From Actinoplanes ianthinogenes (GTDB lineage: Bacteria > Actinomycetota > Actinomycetes > Mycobacteriales > Micromonosporaceae), in assembly GCF_018324205.1 (NCBI RefSeq), contig NZ_AP023356.1, positions 4,791,501 to 4,855,500 on the forward strand: a stretch of 64,000 bases of DNA, read 5' to 3'. The position numbers and the translations under genes were made by a program. Shown here piece after piece: positions 43,784 to 53,273 of the stretch. The notes below the pieces were generated by a model. It had not been told where the DNA came from. It did no database searches and was given only the letters and a program-made list of their open reading frames with translations. The number at the start of each line of letters is the position of its first letter. Positions within the stretch are counted from its first letter, which is position 1.

Positions 43784-45034
43784 TTATTTGACCAACGCTG
43801 CCATCGCCTCGTCAAGTGAGTCGGTGACCACGATCAGCCCGGACTGGTCGCCGTGCGGTGACCGGGCCAGCAGCGTACCCAGCAGGTCGACCACCGGCAG
43901 CTTGGTCCAGTGCTCGACGCCGAGGAAGACGAACGCCCCGGACGGCCCGTCGGTGCGGTAGAACGTCTTCGTCGCGGCCTGGAAGATCTCCTGCACGGTG
44001 CCGGCCCAGCCGGGCGCGAAGACGATCCCGCCCCGGGACAGCCGCAGGATCGAGTCCTCCCGGACCGCGTTGGAGAAGTACTTGCCGATCTGCCCGGCGA
44101 ACAGGTTGGCCGGCTCGTGCCCGTACAGCCAGGTGGGCAGGGCCAGGCCGCCGTGCCGGAGCCGGTCGGCCAGGTCGACCGCGGGCAGCGGGTACGCCGC
44201 CCGGACCCGCAGCGCGGCCGCGGTGTACGGGTCGTGGTCCAGGAAGTCCGGCGCGGGCGCCAGCATGTCGATCGCGGCGGCCAGCTCCCGCTCGGTCCGG
44301 GAGGCGAAGAACGCACCCAGGTTCGCCGCCTCCATCACGCCCGGCCCGCCGCCGGTCACGATCAGCCGCCCGCTCCTGGCCAGCCGCCGGGCCAGCGTCG
44401 CGGCCATCCGGTACGGCTCCGAGCCGCGCGGCTCGGCGTGCCCACCCATGATCCCGACCGGTCCCGCGGTGCCGTGCTCACCCGCCCAGGCGGCCAGCGC
44501 CTTGCCCAGCGCGTTGTCGATCCCGGCGTCGTGCAGCCGCTGCGCGACCGCCTCGCGAACGTCCGGCACCGCACCGCCGTGGTCCAGGAAGTGCCGGTAG
44601 ACGATCGTGTCGTACATGCCGGCGAAGCCCGCCTCGGCGAACCCGGCGGCCAGGTCCTCCGGGGTGTAGAGCAGCGCCGGATGGGTCGGGTAGGGGCAGG
44701 TGCGGAACGACGGGATCAGGTGCGCCCCGCGGCGGATCAGGTCGGTCTCCACCTCCGGCGACACGATGTGGCAGCCGACGAAGAGCGTGTCCCGGACGTC
44801 GACGGTGGACAGGTCGGGGGGATTACGGTCCAGCCGCAGACCGAGAACGATCAGTCCGGCGAGGGAGTTTTTGGCCAGGTGGGTGTCGAGCTCTTCGCGA
44901 GATTCGATCTCGAAGGCGGTGGCGTCGAACGGCGCGTCGCCGCCGAGCACCGGTTGCAGGGGATCGGGCATGGCGTCCATGGTGCGCCAGCCCGCGAGGT
45001 GACGGCGCACACCCTGGACGTTGACGGGAAACAT
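43784..45034 (-). CDS. LOG-family (lysine decarboxylase-like) nucleotide nucleosidase
   Basis: A 416-residue protein. The Rossmann-like core carries GPVGIMGGHAEPRGS, VTGGGPGVMEAANLGAFF and FAPGWAGTVQEIFQA; the last is a variant of the LOG signature PGGxGTxxE. A roughly 160-residue N-terminal extension resembles PpnN-type nucleosidases that cleave nucleoside 5'-monophosphates to base and ribose phosphate. The start is set at ATG 45034; ATG 44980 is an alternative. It is divergent from the ADP-ribosylglycohydrolase gene with only 11 nt between start codons, so one or both messages are probably leaderless. Confidence 0.8.
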   Translation of the reverse strand: MFPVNVQGVRRHLAGWRTMDAMPDPLQPVLGGDAPFDATAFEIESREELDTHLAKNSLAGLIVLGLRLDRNPPDLSTVDVRDTLFVGCHIVSPEVETDLIRRGAHLIPSFRTCPYPTHPALLYTPEDLAAGFAEAGFAGMYDTIVYRHFLDHGGAVPDVREAVAQRLHDAGIDNALGKALAAWAGEHGTAGPVGIMGGHAEPRGSEPYRMAATLARRLARSGRLIVTGGGPGVMEAANLGAFFASRTERELAAAIDMLAPAPDFLDHDPYTAAALRVRAAYPLPAVDLADRLRHGGLALPTWLYGHEPANLFAGQIGKYFSNAVREDSILRLSRGGIVFAPGWAGTVQEIFQAATKTFYRTDGPSGAFVFLGVEHWTKLPVVDLLGTLLARSPHGDQSGLIVVTDSLDEAMAALVK

Positions 45035-45045
45035 AGAGTTGTCCC

Positions 45046-46035
45046 ATGCGTGCTGCATCGGGATCGATGTTCGGTTTGGCCTACGGCGACGCGCTCGGCA
45101 AACCCACCGAGTTCATGGACTATCCGGCCATCGTGGCCCGCTACGGGCCGGCGGGCCCGCGGCAGCTCGACGGCGAGCCGGCGCTGGTCACCGACGACAC
45201 CCAGATGGCGCTCGCGGTCGGCGAGGCGCTCCTGGAGGTGCCGGACCCGACGGCCGCGCGGCTCGAGCCGGTGCTGCGCCGGCGCTTCCTCGCCTGGGCG
45301 TACAGCCCGGAGAACGATCGGGCGCCCGGGATGACCTGCCTGCGGGCGATCGGTGAGCTGGCCAAGGACGGTCCGTGGATTGAGGCGACCCAGTCGGGTT
45401 CCAAGGGCTGTGGCGCCAACATGCGGGTGACCCCGGTCGGCCTGGTTCCCGGGCTGACCGACGACCAGCGTGCCGGGGTGGCGCAGTTCCAGGCCGCATT
45501 GACCCACGGGCACCCGACCGGTCTCGCGGCGAGCGAGCTCACGGCGTACGCCGTGTTCTGGCTCCGTGGCGGCCTCGCGCCGGCGGACCTCCTCGCCGCC
45601 CTCCGCGACCGCTGCGATGAGCAGCGGAAAAACTATCGAGGGGACTGGCTGGGCGAGCTCTGGCGACGACCGCTGGTCGACTCGCCGGAGGAATTCATCG
45701 CGCGCGGCTGGGACGAGTGCGCGGCCGCGCTGGACAAGGTCGCCGAGGGTTTGGCCGCCGGGCGGTTCGAGGGCGACCCCTGCCAGGTCACCGGCGCGGG
45801 CTGGATCGCCGAGGAGGCGCTGGCCACCGCGCTCTACTGCTACCTGATCTCGCCGGACCAGCCGGTCACGGTGCTCGGCCGGGCCGCCGCCTCGTCCGGC
45901 GACTCGGACTCGATCGCGTGCCTGGCCGGGGCTTTCGCGGGCGCGGCGCGCGGGCTGGGCGCCTGGCCGGCCGACTGGCAGACCCAGATCGAGTACTCGG
46001 ACCGCCTGATGCGCCTGGGCACCGCCTGGGACTGA
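45046..46035 (+). CDS. ADP-ribosylglycohydrolase (DraG/ARH family)
   Basis: A 329-residue hydrolase. The dimetal site motifs are VTDDTQMALAV (TDDTQM at 49-54) near the start and SGDSDSIACLAGAF near the end. SKGCGANMRVTPVGL is another family block. Such enzymes remove ADP-ribose from proteins, nucleic acids or small molecules. The ATG at 45046 has no ribosome site; TAGAGT lies 7 nt upstream like a -10 box, which fits leaderless translation. ATG 45067 is an alternative start. No ADP-ribosyltransferase lies nearby, so the target is unknown. Confidence 0.87.
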   Translation: MRAASGSMFGLAYGDALGKPTEFMDYPAIVARYGPAGPRQLDGEPALVTDDTQMALAVGEALLEVPDPTAARLEPVLRRRFLAWAYSPENDRAPGMTCLRAIGELAKDGPWIEATQSGSKGCGANMRVTPVGLVPGLTDDQRAGVAQFQAALTHGHPTGLAASELTAYAVFWLRGGLAPADLLAALRDRCDEQRKNYRGDWLGELWRRPLVDSPEEFIARGWDECAAALDKVAEGLAAGRFEGDPCQVTGAGWIAEEALATALYCYLISPDQPVTVLGRAAASSGDSDSIACLAGAFAGAARGLGAWPADWQTQIEYSDRLMRLGTAWD

Positions 46036-46104
46036 ATCCCGCCCGTTCAAGATCAAAACCGCTTTCCGGTACGACGATCGCCGAGCGGCCGGAATGATCC
46101 TGGC

Positions 46105-46539
46105 GTGACCGGGTTGAATGAGGGCATGCAGAACCTCCTTCCCGAGCCGCCGGCCACCCGACTGCCGGCCGACGACGAAGCCGATCAGGCCCTGGCCGCC
46201 GCCACGACCGACGAGGCGTTCAAGGCGGTCGCGGCCAAGTTCCCGGCCTACAGCGCGGTGTGGGCGCCGCTGGCCACGAGCGCCCTCGCCGCCGGTGAGC
46301 CGGTGACCGCTTATGCCTATGCCCGCACCGGGTATCACCGCGGCCTGGACGCGCTGCGCCGCAACGGGTGGAAGGGCCACGGCCCGGTCCCCTGGTCGCA
46401 TGAGGCGAACCGGGGCTTCCTCCGCTGCCTGCACGCGCTGTCTCAGGCTGCCGCCGCGATCGGCGAGGCGGACGAGGCGGCCCGCTGCGCCCAGTTCCTC
46501 CGGGACAGCGACCCGGCCGCCGCCGACGCCCTGTCCTGA
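46105..46539 (+). CDS. DUF3151 family protein
   Basis: A 144-residue soluble helical protein. PEPPATRLPADDEADQALAAA, YAYARTGYHRGLDALRRNGWKG and a GPVPWSHEANRGFLRCLHAL block match DUF3151, found near fba in actinobacteria (the mycobacterial Rv0360c neighbourhood). The GTG at 46105 is preceded by AATGAT, a possible -10 box for a leaderless message; ATG 46126 is an alternative. Function unknown. Confidence 0.82.
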   Translation: MTGLNEGMQNLLPEPPATRLPADDEADQALAAATTDEAFKAVAAKFPAYSAVWAPLATSALAAGEPVTAYAYARTGYHRGLDALRRNGWKGHGPVPWSHEANRGFLRCLHALSQAAAAIGEADEAARCAQFLRDSDPAAADALS

Positions 46540-47296
46540 ACGACCCGGTCCGGCCCGGCCTCCCGGGCCGGACCGAAAGCCGTCAACCACGACCAATCTT
46601 GTGATCCTCGGCAACACGGCTCGCCTCACCCTGCTCCATCGTGGCTGGTCCCCGTCGCCCTATTCGGGCATGGGATCGGGCTTTGCATGCCAGCTCGGGG
46701 GTCGTGGCTGGTGCTGAGGGCCCTATTCGAGCAGGGGATAGGGCTTTGGGCGCCAGCTCGGGAGTTGCGGCTGGTGCTGAGGGCCCTATTCGGGGGCGGG
46801 ATTGGGCTTTGGGTGCCAGCTCGGGGGTTGTGGCTGGTGCTGGGGGCCCTATTCGGGGGCGGGATTGGGCTGTGGGTGCCAGCTCGGGGGTTGTGGCTGG
46901 TGCTGGGGGCCCTATTCGAGCAGGGGATTGGGCTTTGGGCGCCAGCCCGGGTTCTGGCTTGCGCCGACGAGTCCGACCCGGGTGGGACAACGGCGGCGCG
47001 CACACCGGAAACACCGGGTTGCGGGCGGTGCCAGCACACGATCGGCGTACCGGGAACCGGCACCGCCCCGGGCATCCGCCAGCCGTAACCGGGATCGCGG
47101 ACCGCACGCCATCGAAGATGCGGACCGTGGACGGGGGTGCGGCTGGACCCGCGGCCTGCGCGGACCGTACCGGCGCGGACGCGGGCGGCGGCCGCGACCC
47201 AAGGACCGCGACCGGCCCGCGGACAGCGGGCGGCGGGAGTGACGGTGACCGGCAGCTCAAGAAGGAACGGGACCGGCCGCTGGGGACAAGCCTCCG
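46540..47296. other. repeat-bearing intergenic region
   Basis: About 750 nt separate DUF3151 from the DAGK-like gene. It contains a 63-bp tandem repeat (46656-46970) and then 320 nt of plain high-GC sequence. Open frames cross it in several readings on both strands, which is expected for GC-rich DNA repeating with a period divisible by three. None has a ribosome site or codon bias I trust. Confidence 0.55.
46656..46970. repeat. 63-bp tandem repeat, about five copies
   Basis: Units begin at 46656, 46719, 46782, 46845 and 46908. Copies 3 and 4 differ at one position; copies 1 and 5 are more diverged and copy 5 is cut off. Each unit starts near GGCCCTATTCG and holds two potential hairpins (GCCC/GGGC and CCAGC/GCTGG). 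Period 63 keeps all reading frames; on the plus strand one frame would encode a hydrophobic 21-residue repeat (ALFGGGIGLWVPARGLWLVLG, one unit shown from position 1). Confidence 0.85.
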
Positions 47297-48247
47297 CTAC
47301 GCGTAGACCGCCCAGGCCTGGCCCTCGGTCCACCACGACCGCTTCCGGCTCGTCGTCCCCGCCACTCCGTCGTCGAGGAACTGCAACTCGCCCTCGCGCG
47401 GCAGCACCGACACGGCGCGACCCCGGGCCCGGCGCACCTCCACGCGTACCCGAGTGCCTTTGAATCTCTGTTTGACCACGACCGGCACCGCCACCGCGAC
47501 CTCGATCCGGCCGTCGGCCGGGTCGCCCTCGGGCAGCAGCCGCAACCCGTCGAACTCGGCGTAGCCGGCGCCGTTGCCGATCGCGCAGGCCAGGATCGGC
47601 TCCTCGCCCTCGCTCAGGACGCTGTCGTCGACCTCGACCCGGCCCCGCCACGGCACCGCCGCGCCGCTGTCGTCGGCGCCGCCGAGCAGCGCGCCGTCCA
47701 GCGTCACCGAGCCGCCGTCGTTGCGCAGCAGGTCGAGCCGGCGAACGTTTCCGGTCAGCACCGCTTTCGCCACCTCGGCCGGGGTGCGGGGCAGGCCGAG
47801 CTGGGCGGCCAGGTCGCCGGCGTGGGACGGGTCGAGCGGCAGGATCGCCACCGGCGGCAGGTCCGGCACGGTCCGGGTCGGCGCGAGATCGGTGGGTCGT
47901 TTGCTGGGCGGCGGGGCCCAGCGGCGGACCATCCGGCGCAGCACCGCGCGCAGCTGCCCGTCGGTGGCGCTGGCCACCACCAGGCGCTGCTCGCTGGCTG
48001 CGGAGGGCCAGGTCAGGCCGTCCGGCCGGGCCGGCCCGTCGAACCGGGCCAGCACCGCGTCGATCTCCTGGTCCGAGCCGGCCTGCACCGTCTCCACCCG
48101 GGCGCCGCCGTCGCGGAGCACGTCCGCGCAGGCCAGCACCGGGGTGCGCGGGGTGGCGCAGATCGCGTTGCAGCCGCCGCAGCCGGAGCCGGAGGAGCCG
48201 CAGGAGTCGCCCGACCCCTCGGCCAGGCTGAGAATGACCACGTCCAC
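47297..48247 (-). CDS. diacylglycerol-kinase-like protein of unknown activity
   Basis: A 316-residue soluble protein. A Cys-rich N terminus (six cysteines in the first 40 residues, GSGCGGCNAICATPRTPVLAC) is unusual. The middle part VAILPLDPSHAGDLAAQLGLPRTPAEVAKAVLTG corresponds in position to the LPxGTxND...LGIP segment of YegS/DAGK lipid kinases, but the nucleotide-binding GTxND is replaced by DPSHAGD. A beta-rich C-terminal domain follows. Loss of that motif suggests altered or absent kinase activity. GTG at 48247 is 4 nt past the purA stop, so both are one operon. Confidence 0.7.
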   Translation of the reverse strand: MDVVILSLAEGSGDSCGSSGSGCGGCNAICATPRTPVLACADVLRDGGARVETVQAGSDQEIDAVLARFDGPARPDGLTWPSAASEQRLVVASATDGQLRAVLRRMVRRWAPPPSKRPTDLAPTRTVPDLPPVAILPLDPSHAGDLAAQLGLPRTPAEVAKAVLTGNVRRLDLLRNDGGSVTLDGALLGGADDSGAAVPWRGRVEVDDSVLSEGEEPILACAIGNGAGYAEFDGLRLLPEGDPADGRIEVAVAVPVVVKQRFKGTRVRVEVRRARGRAVSVLPREGELQFLDDGVAGTTSRKRSWWTEGQAWAVYA

Positions 48248-48251
48248 GGGA

Positions 48252-49541
<1,290 letters not shown>

Positions 49542-49608
49542 TGTGAACTATGCCTTTCCCCAAGGTCGTACCTGGAGGAGCCCGGGTACTGCCGAAGTTT
49601 ACGCGACG

Positions 49609-49614
49609 TAGGAT
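49609..49614 (+). promoter_or_regulatory. purD: -10 box for leaderless purD
   Basis: TAGGAT ends 8 nt before the purD GTG, so transcription would start at or next to the start codon. There is no ribosome site between them. No convincing -35 box is seen. Confidence 0.5.
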
Positions 49615-49622
49615 GGACCGTC

Positions 49623-50864
49623 GTGCGCGTACTTCTGATCGGCTCCGGTGGGCGCGAGCACGCGCTTGCCGTCGGGCTCGCCGCCGACCCGTCCGTCGAG
49701 TTCCTGGCCGCCGCGCCGGGCAACCCCGGGATCGCCCAGGTGGCGGAGCTGCACCCGGTGACCGCCACCGATCCGGCCGCGGTCGCGGCGCTCGCCGTCC
49801 AGCTGAGCGCCGACCTGGTCGTGATCGGCCCGGAGGCCCCGCTGGTTGCCGGCGTCGCCGACGCGGTCCGGGCCAAGGGCATCGCCTGCTTCGGCCCGTC
49901 CGCCGCCGCCGCGCGGCTGGAGGGTTCCAAGGCGTTCGCCAACGAGGTGATGGAGGCGGCCGGCGTGCCGACCGCGCGCTCGTTCGCGTGCACCACGGTC
50001 GACCAGGCGAAAGCGGCGCTCCACGAGTTCGGTGCGCCCTACGTCGTGAAGAACGACGGCCTGGCCGCGGGCAAGGGAGTCGTCGTCACCGACGATCTCG
50101 ACAAGGCGGTGCGGCACGCCGAGGAGTGCGGCAAGGTCGTCATCGAGGAGTTCCTCCCCGGCCCCGAGGTCTCGCTCTTCGTGATCACCGACGGCACGGC
50201 GGTCGCCCCGCTGATGCCGGCCCAGGACTTCAAGCGGCTCCAGGACGACGACCAGGGGCCGAACACCGGCGGCATGGGCGCTTACGCCCCGCTCGACTGG
50301 GCGCCGGACGACCTGACCGAGCGGGTGCTGCGGGAGACCGTCGAGCCCACTCTCGCCGAGATGCGCAAGCGCGGCACCCCGTTCGCTGGCCTGCTCTACG
50401 TCGGCCTCGCGCTCACCCCGGACGGTCCCAAGGTCATCGAGTTCAACGCGCGGTTCGGCGACCCGGAGACACAGGTGGTGCTGTCGCTGCTGGCCACGCC
50501 GCTGGCCGGGCTGCTCAAGGCGGCCGCGACCGGCACGCTGGCCGAGCACCCGCCGCTGCGCTGGCACGACGGCGCGGCGATCACCGTCGTGGTGGCCGGC
50601 CACAACTACCCCGGGACCCCGCGCGTCGGGGACGTCATCGAGGGCGCCGAGGTGCCGGGTGTGATCCACGCCGGCACGGCTCGGGACGCGCAGGGACGGC
50701 TGGTCTCGGCCGGCGGGCGGGTGCTCAGCGTGACCGCCACCGGGTCCGACCTGGCCGCGGCGCGCGAGGCCGCCTACGCGCTGGTGGACGGCATTTCGCT
50801 GGCCGGCGCGCAGTTCCGCACCGACATCGCGCTCCGCGCGATCAGGGGCCAGATCACGATCTAG
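49623..50864 (+). CDS. purD: phosphoribosylamine-glycine ligase
   Basis: A 413-residue ATP-grasp enzyme. It begins MRVLLIGSGGREHALA. ATP-grasp marks are PYVVKNDGLAAGKGVVV, VVIEEFLPGPEVSLFVITDG and VIEFNARFGDPETQVVL. QDDDQGPNTGGMGAYAP is the PurD signature loop. It makes glycinamide ribonucleotide, step 2 of purine synthesis. Start is GTG at 49623, apparently leaderless. Single gene ended by a double hairpin. Confidence 0.97.
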   Translation: MRVLLIGSGGREHALAVGLAADPSVEFLAAAPGNPGIAQVAELHPVTATDPAAVAALAVQLSADLVVIGPEAPLVAGVADAVRAKGIACFGPSAAAARLEGSKAFANEVMEAAGVPTARSFACTTVDQAKAALHEFGAPYVVKNDGLAAGKGVVVTDDLDKAVRHAEECGKVVIEEFLPGPEVSLFVITDGTAVAPLMPAQDFKRLQDDDQGPNTGGMGAYAPLDWAPDDLTERVLRETVEPTLAEMRKRGTPFAGLLYVGLALTPDGPKVIEFNARFGDPETQVVLSLLATPLAGLLKAAATGTLAEHPPLRWHDGAAITVVVAGHNYPGTPRVGDVIEGAEVPGVIHAGTARDAQGRLVSAGGRVLSVTATGSDLAAAREAAYALVDGISLAGAQFRTDIALRAIRGQITI

Positions 50865-50870
50865 ACCCGC

Positions 50871-50911
50871 TTTGCGTACGCCGTGGGCACGGTGCTCATG
50901 GCGTACGCAAA
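50871..50911 (+). terminator. terminator hairpin of purD
   Basis: 12-bp arms TTTGCGTACGCC (50871-50882) and GGCGTACGCAAA (50900-50911) with a 17-nt loop, 7 nt after the purD stop. The right arm overlaps the start of the next hairpin, so the two structures exclude each other in part. Confidence 0.65.
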
Positions 50912-50947
50912 AAGGGTGTGCCGTCCGAGCGGACCGCACACCCTTTT
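50909..50947. terminator. bidirectional intrinsic terminator
   Basis: Arms AAAAGGGTGTGC and GCACACCCTTTT (12 bp, perfect) enclose a second inner stem GTCC/GGAC. T-runs on both strands fit termination of rightward purD and leftward SCP2. Confidence 0.85.
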
Positions 50948-50955
50948 CCTGTTTC

Positions 50956-51405
50956 TCAGGCCTTGGGGATGTCGAACAGCTTGGCGATGCTGGCGGCCAG
51001 GGCCAGGTCACCCTTCGCCTTGATCTTGCCGGTCATGAACAGCATCATCGGGTTGCCGTCGCCGGCGACGACCTTGAGGAACGTGACCGCGTCCATGGTC
51101 ATGGCCAGCTTCGGGTCGCGGACCGGCTCGTTGGTGACGGTGCAGGCGCCGTTCTCGATCACGGTCTCGTAGGTGTTCGACGCGCCGTTCGGACCGGTGA
51201 TGATCCAGTGGATGACGGCCTGGGCGTCGCCCGCCTTCTCCGCGCGGAACAGCGTGGGCATCCGGTTGAAGACCTCGTCGAGGATCTTGCCCCGCGAGTC
51301 CGACGCCATGATCTCGCCGATCTTGGAGTCCGGGGTGGACTTGACGAGCTGAGCGAACTCCTTCGGGCCGATCGAGGAGAGCGACTCAAGGTTGAATTCA
51401 GTCAT
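50956..51405 (-). CDS. SCP2 sterol-binding domain protein
   Basis: A 149-residue single-domain SCP2 protein. ADSRGKILDEVFNRMPTLFRAEKAG begins the fold. IHWIITGPNGASNTYETVIENGACTV and KLAMTMDAVTFLKVVAGDGNPMMLFMTGKIKAKGD are the typical end, GKIKAKGDLALA being the clearest signature. Such proteins bind lipids or hydrophobic ligands in the cytosol; the ligand is unknown. The ATG at 51405 follows AAAGGT. Divergent from the ArsR-type gene with about 117 nt shared promoter space. Confidence 0.88.
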   Translation of the reverse strand: MTEFNLESLSSIGPKEFAQLVKSTPDSKIGEIMASDSRGKILDEVFNRMPTLFRAEKAGDAQAVIHWIITGPNGASNTYETVIENGACTVTNEPVRDPKLAMTMDAVTFLKVVAGDGNPMMLFMTGKIKAKGDLALAASIAKLFDIPKA

Positions 51406-51478
51406 CGGTGGACCTTTCGGATGAGCGTCGAACTTACTCGCCAGTAACCTTAGCGAGAATGCCGCCTTTTCGTGCAGT

Positions 51479-51515
51479 CTGCCACTCTCCAACAAGTGTT
51501 TGGCAGTCCTATACT
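51479..51515 (+). promoter_or_regulatory. promoter and possible operator of the ArsR-MFS-purB operon
   Basis: TATACT at 51510-51515 lies 7 nt before the regulator's ATG, the geometry of a leaderless promoter. Just upstream, CTGCCA (51479-51484) and TGGCAG (51501-51506) form an inverted repeat with 16 nt between, a candidate autoregulatory site. Confidence 0.5.
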
Positions 51516-51522
51516 CCCCAAC

Positions 51523-52023
51523 ATGCCTTTGGGGGATGCCTCGCTGCGGGCACTGGCCCATCCGGTCCGGCTGCGGATCATGTCGCTGCTCACCGGCGCC
51601 GAGCTGACCGCCGCCGACGTCGCGCGCGAGCTCGGCATCACCCACGCCAACGCCAGCTACCACCTGCGTAACCTGCTGGCCGGCGGCCTGATCGTGGTGG
51701 CCGGCGAGCAGAAGATCCGCGGCGGCCTGGCGAAGCGATACCGCTACGACCCGGCGCGGCGCTTCACGCCGGAGCAGGCCGGGCTCTTCTATCCGGCCGC
51801 CGCCGACGAGCTGACCCGGCGCGCGCACACCCGGCGCGGTGGCGGGGTCGGCGTGCTGGGCGACGCCGAGGTCTGGGTCGACCCGGCGGTCTGGCAGGAC
51901 GTGCGCGACCGGATCGCCGCCGCGCTGCACGACCTGCATGCCGCCGCCCGCCCGCCGGGCAGCCCCGGCGCCATCCGGACCAGCACCACGGTGGCGCTCT
52001 TCGAGATGGACGACGAGCAGTGA
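51523..52023 (+). CDS. ArsR-type winged-helix transcriptional regulator
   Basis: A 166-residue regulator. LRALAHPVRLRIMSLLTGAELTAADVARELGITHANASYHLRNLLAGGL is a classical ArsR-like DNA-binding domain, with recognition helix HANASYHLRNL. The wing follows (IVVAGEQKIRGGLAKRYRYD). There is no metal-binding cysteine set; the C-terminal part is helical and probably senses a ligand. ATG 51523 lies 7 nt after TATACT and seems leaderless. The stop overlaps the start of the MFS transporter (GTGA), so it likely controls its own operon. Confidence 0.85.
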   Translation: MPLGDASLRALAHPVRLRIMSLLTGAELTAADVARELGITHANASYHLRNLLAGGLIVVAGEQKIRGGLAKRYRYDPARRFTPEQAGLFYPAAADELTRRAHTRRGGGVGVLGDAEVWVDPAVWQDVRDRIAAALHDLHAAARPPGSPGAIRTSTTVALFEMDDEQ

Positions 52024-53273
52024 GGGTCCCGGCGCCGCTGCGCCGCCCGGCCTTCCGGTGGCTCCTGGCCGGCCGGGCGGTGGACGCCTTCGGCAACGCG
52101 TTCGCGACCTTCGCGCTGACCTTCGCGGTCCTCGACCTGACCGGCCGGGCCGGTGACGCCGGTCTGGTGGTCGGCGTGCGCACCCTGCTCAACGTGGTGT
52201 TCCTGCTCTTCGGCGGGGTCCTCGCCGACCGCCTGCCGAAAAATCTGCTGATGGTCGGCGCGAACCTGATCGCGGCGCTCACCCAGGCCGCGGTCGCCGC
52301 GCTGGTGCTCACCGGATCGGCGACCGTCCCCCTGCTGGTCGTCCTCTCCGCGGTGAACGGCGCGGTGGCCGCGGTGGCGATGCCGGCCAGCTCGGCTCTG
52401 GTGCCGCGGACCGTGGCCGAGGACGAGCGGCAGCAGGCCAACGCGCTGAACCGGCTGTCGCTGAGCGGCGCGATGATCATCGGTGCTCCGCTGGGCGGCG
52501 TGCTGGTCGCGGTGGTCGGCCCGGGCTGGGCGATCGCGGTCGACGGCGGCACGTTCCTGATCTCCGCGCTCTGCTTCGCCCTGATCCGGCTGCCGGCTCC
52601 GCGCGACGACCAGCCGCCGCCGGACCGCGTCGGCGTGCTGCACGAGCTGCGCACCGGCTGGACCGAGTTCCGCTCGCACACCTGGCTCTGGGTGGTGGTC
52701 GCCGGCGCCTGCGTGATGAACATGGCCTGGTCGGGCGCCACTCACATCCTCGGTCCCGCGGTCGCCGCGCAGACCATCGGCCGCTCGGCCTGGGGCCTGG
52801 TGCTGGCCGCCCAGACCGCCGGGATGATCGCCGGGGGCCTGCTCGCGATGCGCCTGCGGCTGCGGCGCTTTCTCCGGTACGGCGTGATCTCCCTCGCCGT
52901 GATGGCGGGCCCGCTGATCGTTCTCGGACTGCATCCGCATCTCGTCGCGCTCGCCGGAGCGGGCTTCCTGGCCGGTGTCGCGCTGGAGATCTTCAGCGTC
53001 GGCTGGGAGACCACGATGCAGGAACACATCCCGGCCGACCGGCTGGCCCGCGTCTACTCCTACGACATGGTCGGCTCGTTCCTGGCGGTGCCGATCGGGG
53101 AGATGGCGGTCGGCCCGGTCGCCGACCGGTTCGGGGCGCAACCGACCCTGCTCGGCGCGGCCGCGGTGCTGCTGCTCGCCGTGGCCGGGATGCTGAGCAG
53201 CCGAGACGTCCGCACCCGGCGCCACCGGCTGCCGAGGGCGGAACCCGGGCACATGGAAGAATCGGTGCCGTGA
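52020..53273 (+). CDS. MFS transporter (multidrug/siderophore-export type)
   Basis: A 417-residue 12-helix MFS protein. FGNAFATFALTFAVLDLTG starts helix 1, and the loop 2-3 motif is GGVLADRLPKNLLMV. ALNRLSLSGAMIIGAPLGGVLVA resembles helix 5 of the EntS/drug-efflux group. It probably exports a small molecule; the substrate is unknown. Its GTG overlaps the regulator's stop and its stop overlaps the purB GTG (4 nt each), so regulator, transporter and purB are translated in a chain. Confidence 0.85.
   Translation: MRVPAPLRRPAFRWLLAGRAVDAFGNAFATFALTFAVLDLTGRAGDAGLVVGVRTLLNVVFLLFGGVLADRLPKNLLMVGANLIAALTQAAVAALVLTGSATVPLLVVLSAVNGAVAAVAMPASSALVPRTVAEDERQQANALNRLSLSGAMIIGAPLGGVLVAVVGPGWAIAVDGGTFLISALCFALIRLPAPRDDQPPPDRVGVLHELRTGWTEFRSHTWLWVVVAGACVMNMAWSGATHILGPAVAAQTIGRSAWGLVLAAQTAGMIAGGLLAMRLRLRRFLRYGVISLAVMAGPLIVLGLHPHLVALAGAGFLAGVALEIFSVGWETTMQEHIPADRLARVYSYDMVGSFLAVPIGEMAVGPVADRFGAQPTLLGAAAVLLLAVAGMLSSRDVRTRRHRLPRAEPGHMEESVP

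Noticed and set aside
46656..46970. CRISPR-like array
   Set aside because: The repeats are contiguous without unique spacers and no cas gene is present.
46687..47088. Gene for a hydrophobic repeat protein over the 63-bp array
   Set aside because: No ribosome site or promoter, and other frames on both strands are equally open; left as a finding only.
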